Origin: Spirochaetota bacterium
GTDB taxonomy: Bacteria > Spirochaetota > UBA12135 > COTS27
DNA: 11,713 nt
NCBI GenBank assembly: GCA_030621685.1
Contig: JAUXHF010000027.1
Coordinates: 1 to 11,713, forward strand
Reading direction: 5' to 3'
Shown piece after piece: positions 11,601 to 11,713 of the stretch (positions within the stretch are counted from its first letter, which is position 1; each line of letters starts with the position of its first letter). The position numbers and the translations under genes were made by a program. The notes beneath the pieces are model-generated. The model did not search any database. It saw nothing but the letters and a program-made list of their open reading frames with translations, and was not told the DNA's origin.

Positions 11601-11713
11601 ATGGCGCTATCAATACAAGAAAAACAAAACCCTGCAAATTCTGCGGCTTCGCTAGTAAAAGAAGAGAACGAGACTCTGCGAAAACCAAAGCGAGCTTTGT
11701 TTTCGCTCTACGA
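11601..11713 (+). CDS. Start of an unidentified protein, cut by window end
   Basis: ATG at 11601 opens 37 codons with no stop before the right edge. The peptide starts MALSIQEKQNP and ends KPKRALFSLY. The charged N-terminus leading to RALFSLYD would fit the opening of a membrane transporter, for instance the UMF1/Atg22-like group whose first helix begins near a LYDWANS motif, but only two or three residues support this. The ribosome site is weak (GAGAAG close to the ATG, GGAG at 15 nt). Confidence 0.45.
   Translation, partial: MALSIQEKQNPANSAASLVKEENETLRKPKRALFSLY

Noticed and set aside
1..11713. CRISPR array, insertion sequence or prophage remnant
   Set aside because: No regularly spaced direct repeats with unique spacers, no transposase or integrase motifs and no terminal inverted repeats with target duplications were seen.

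Overview
The window looks like chromosomal DNA of a diderm bacterium that makes lipid A. It is AT-rich by eye, densely coding, and carries housekeeping genes only, with no tRNA, rRNA, insertion sequence or CRISPR array. A spirochaete is my best guess. That rests on the 229-residue exported protein at 4478-5167, which resembles a spirochaete family I recall, and on two lipoproteins with spirochaete-like loose lipoboxes. This is inference; a Leptospira-like or Brachyspira-like LPS-bearing lineage would fit lpxA and lptE.

Left part (1-4224): the distal half of a tryptophan pathway cluster in the order trpC, trpF, trpB, trpA, all on the plus strand. TrpC opens the indole-glycerol-phosphate ring, TrpF supplies its substrate CdRP, and TrpA and TrpB finish tryptophan. 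trpD, trpE and trpG are not in the window and may lie upstream. Spacing is loose: trpC and trpF are 21 nt apart in one frame, a 328-nt gap precedes trpB, and 140 nt separate trpB from trpA, genes that usually touch or overlap. The gap before trpB holds an imperfect tandem duplication that includes the start of trpB.

Middle (4225-6257): a hairpin-rich spacer, an exported protein of unknown function, and convergent purC (purine synthesis) on the minus strand. A decayed copy of part of the purC 3' coding region sits just past purC, and the purC stop codon lies inside it.

Right part (6258-11713): a divergent intergenic region with an extended -10 promoter and a GAATTA hexamer repeat. It is followed by a probable plus-strand operon of an LptE-like lipoprotein, holA (DNA polymerase III delta), two probably related unknown lipoproteins, and lpxA (first step of lipid A synthesis). 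After a hairpin-rich spacer, the first 37 codons of another gene run off the end. lptE next to holA is a known neighbourhood in Gram-negative bacteria, and lpxA at the other end makes this an outer-membrane assembly cluster.

No clear new biological system is visible. The most distinctive signal is repeated local duplication at gene ends and starts (trpB leader, purC tail, trpA tail, lptE head, promoter hexamers), together with weak or absent Shine-Dalgarno sites at most genes.
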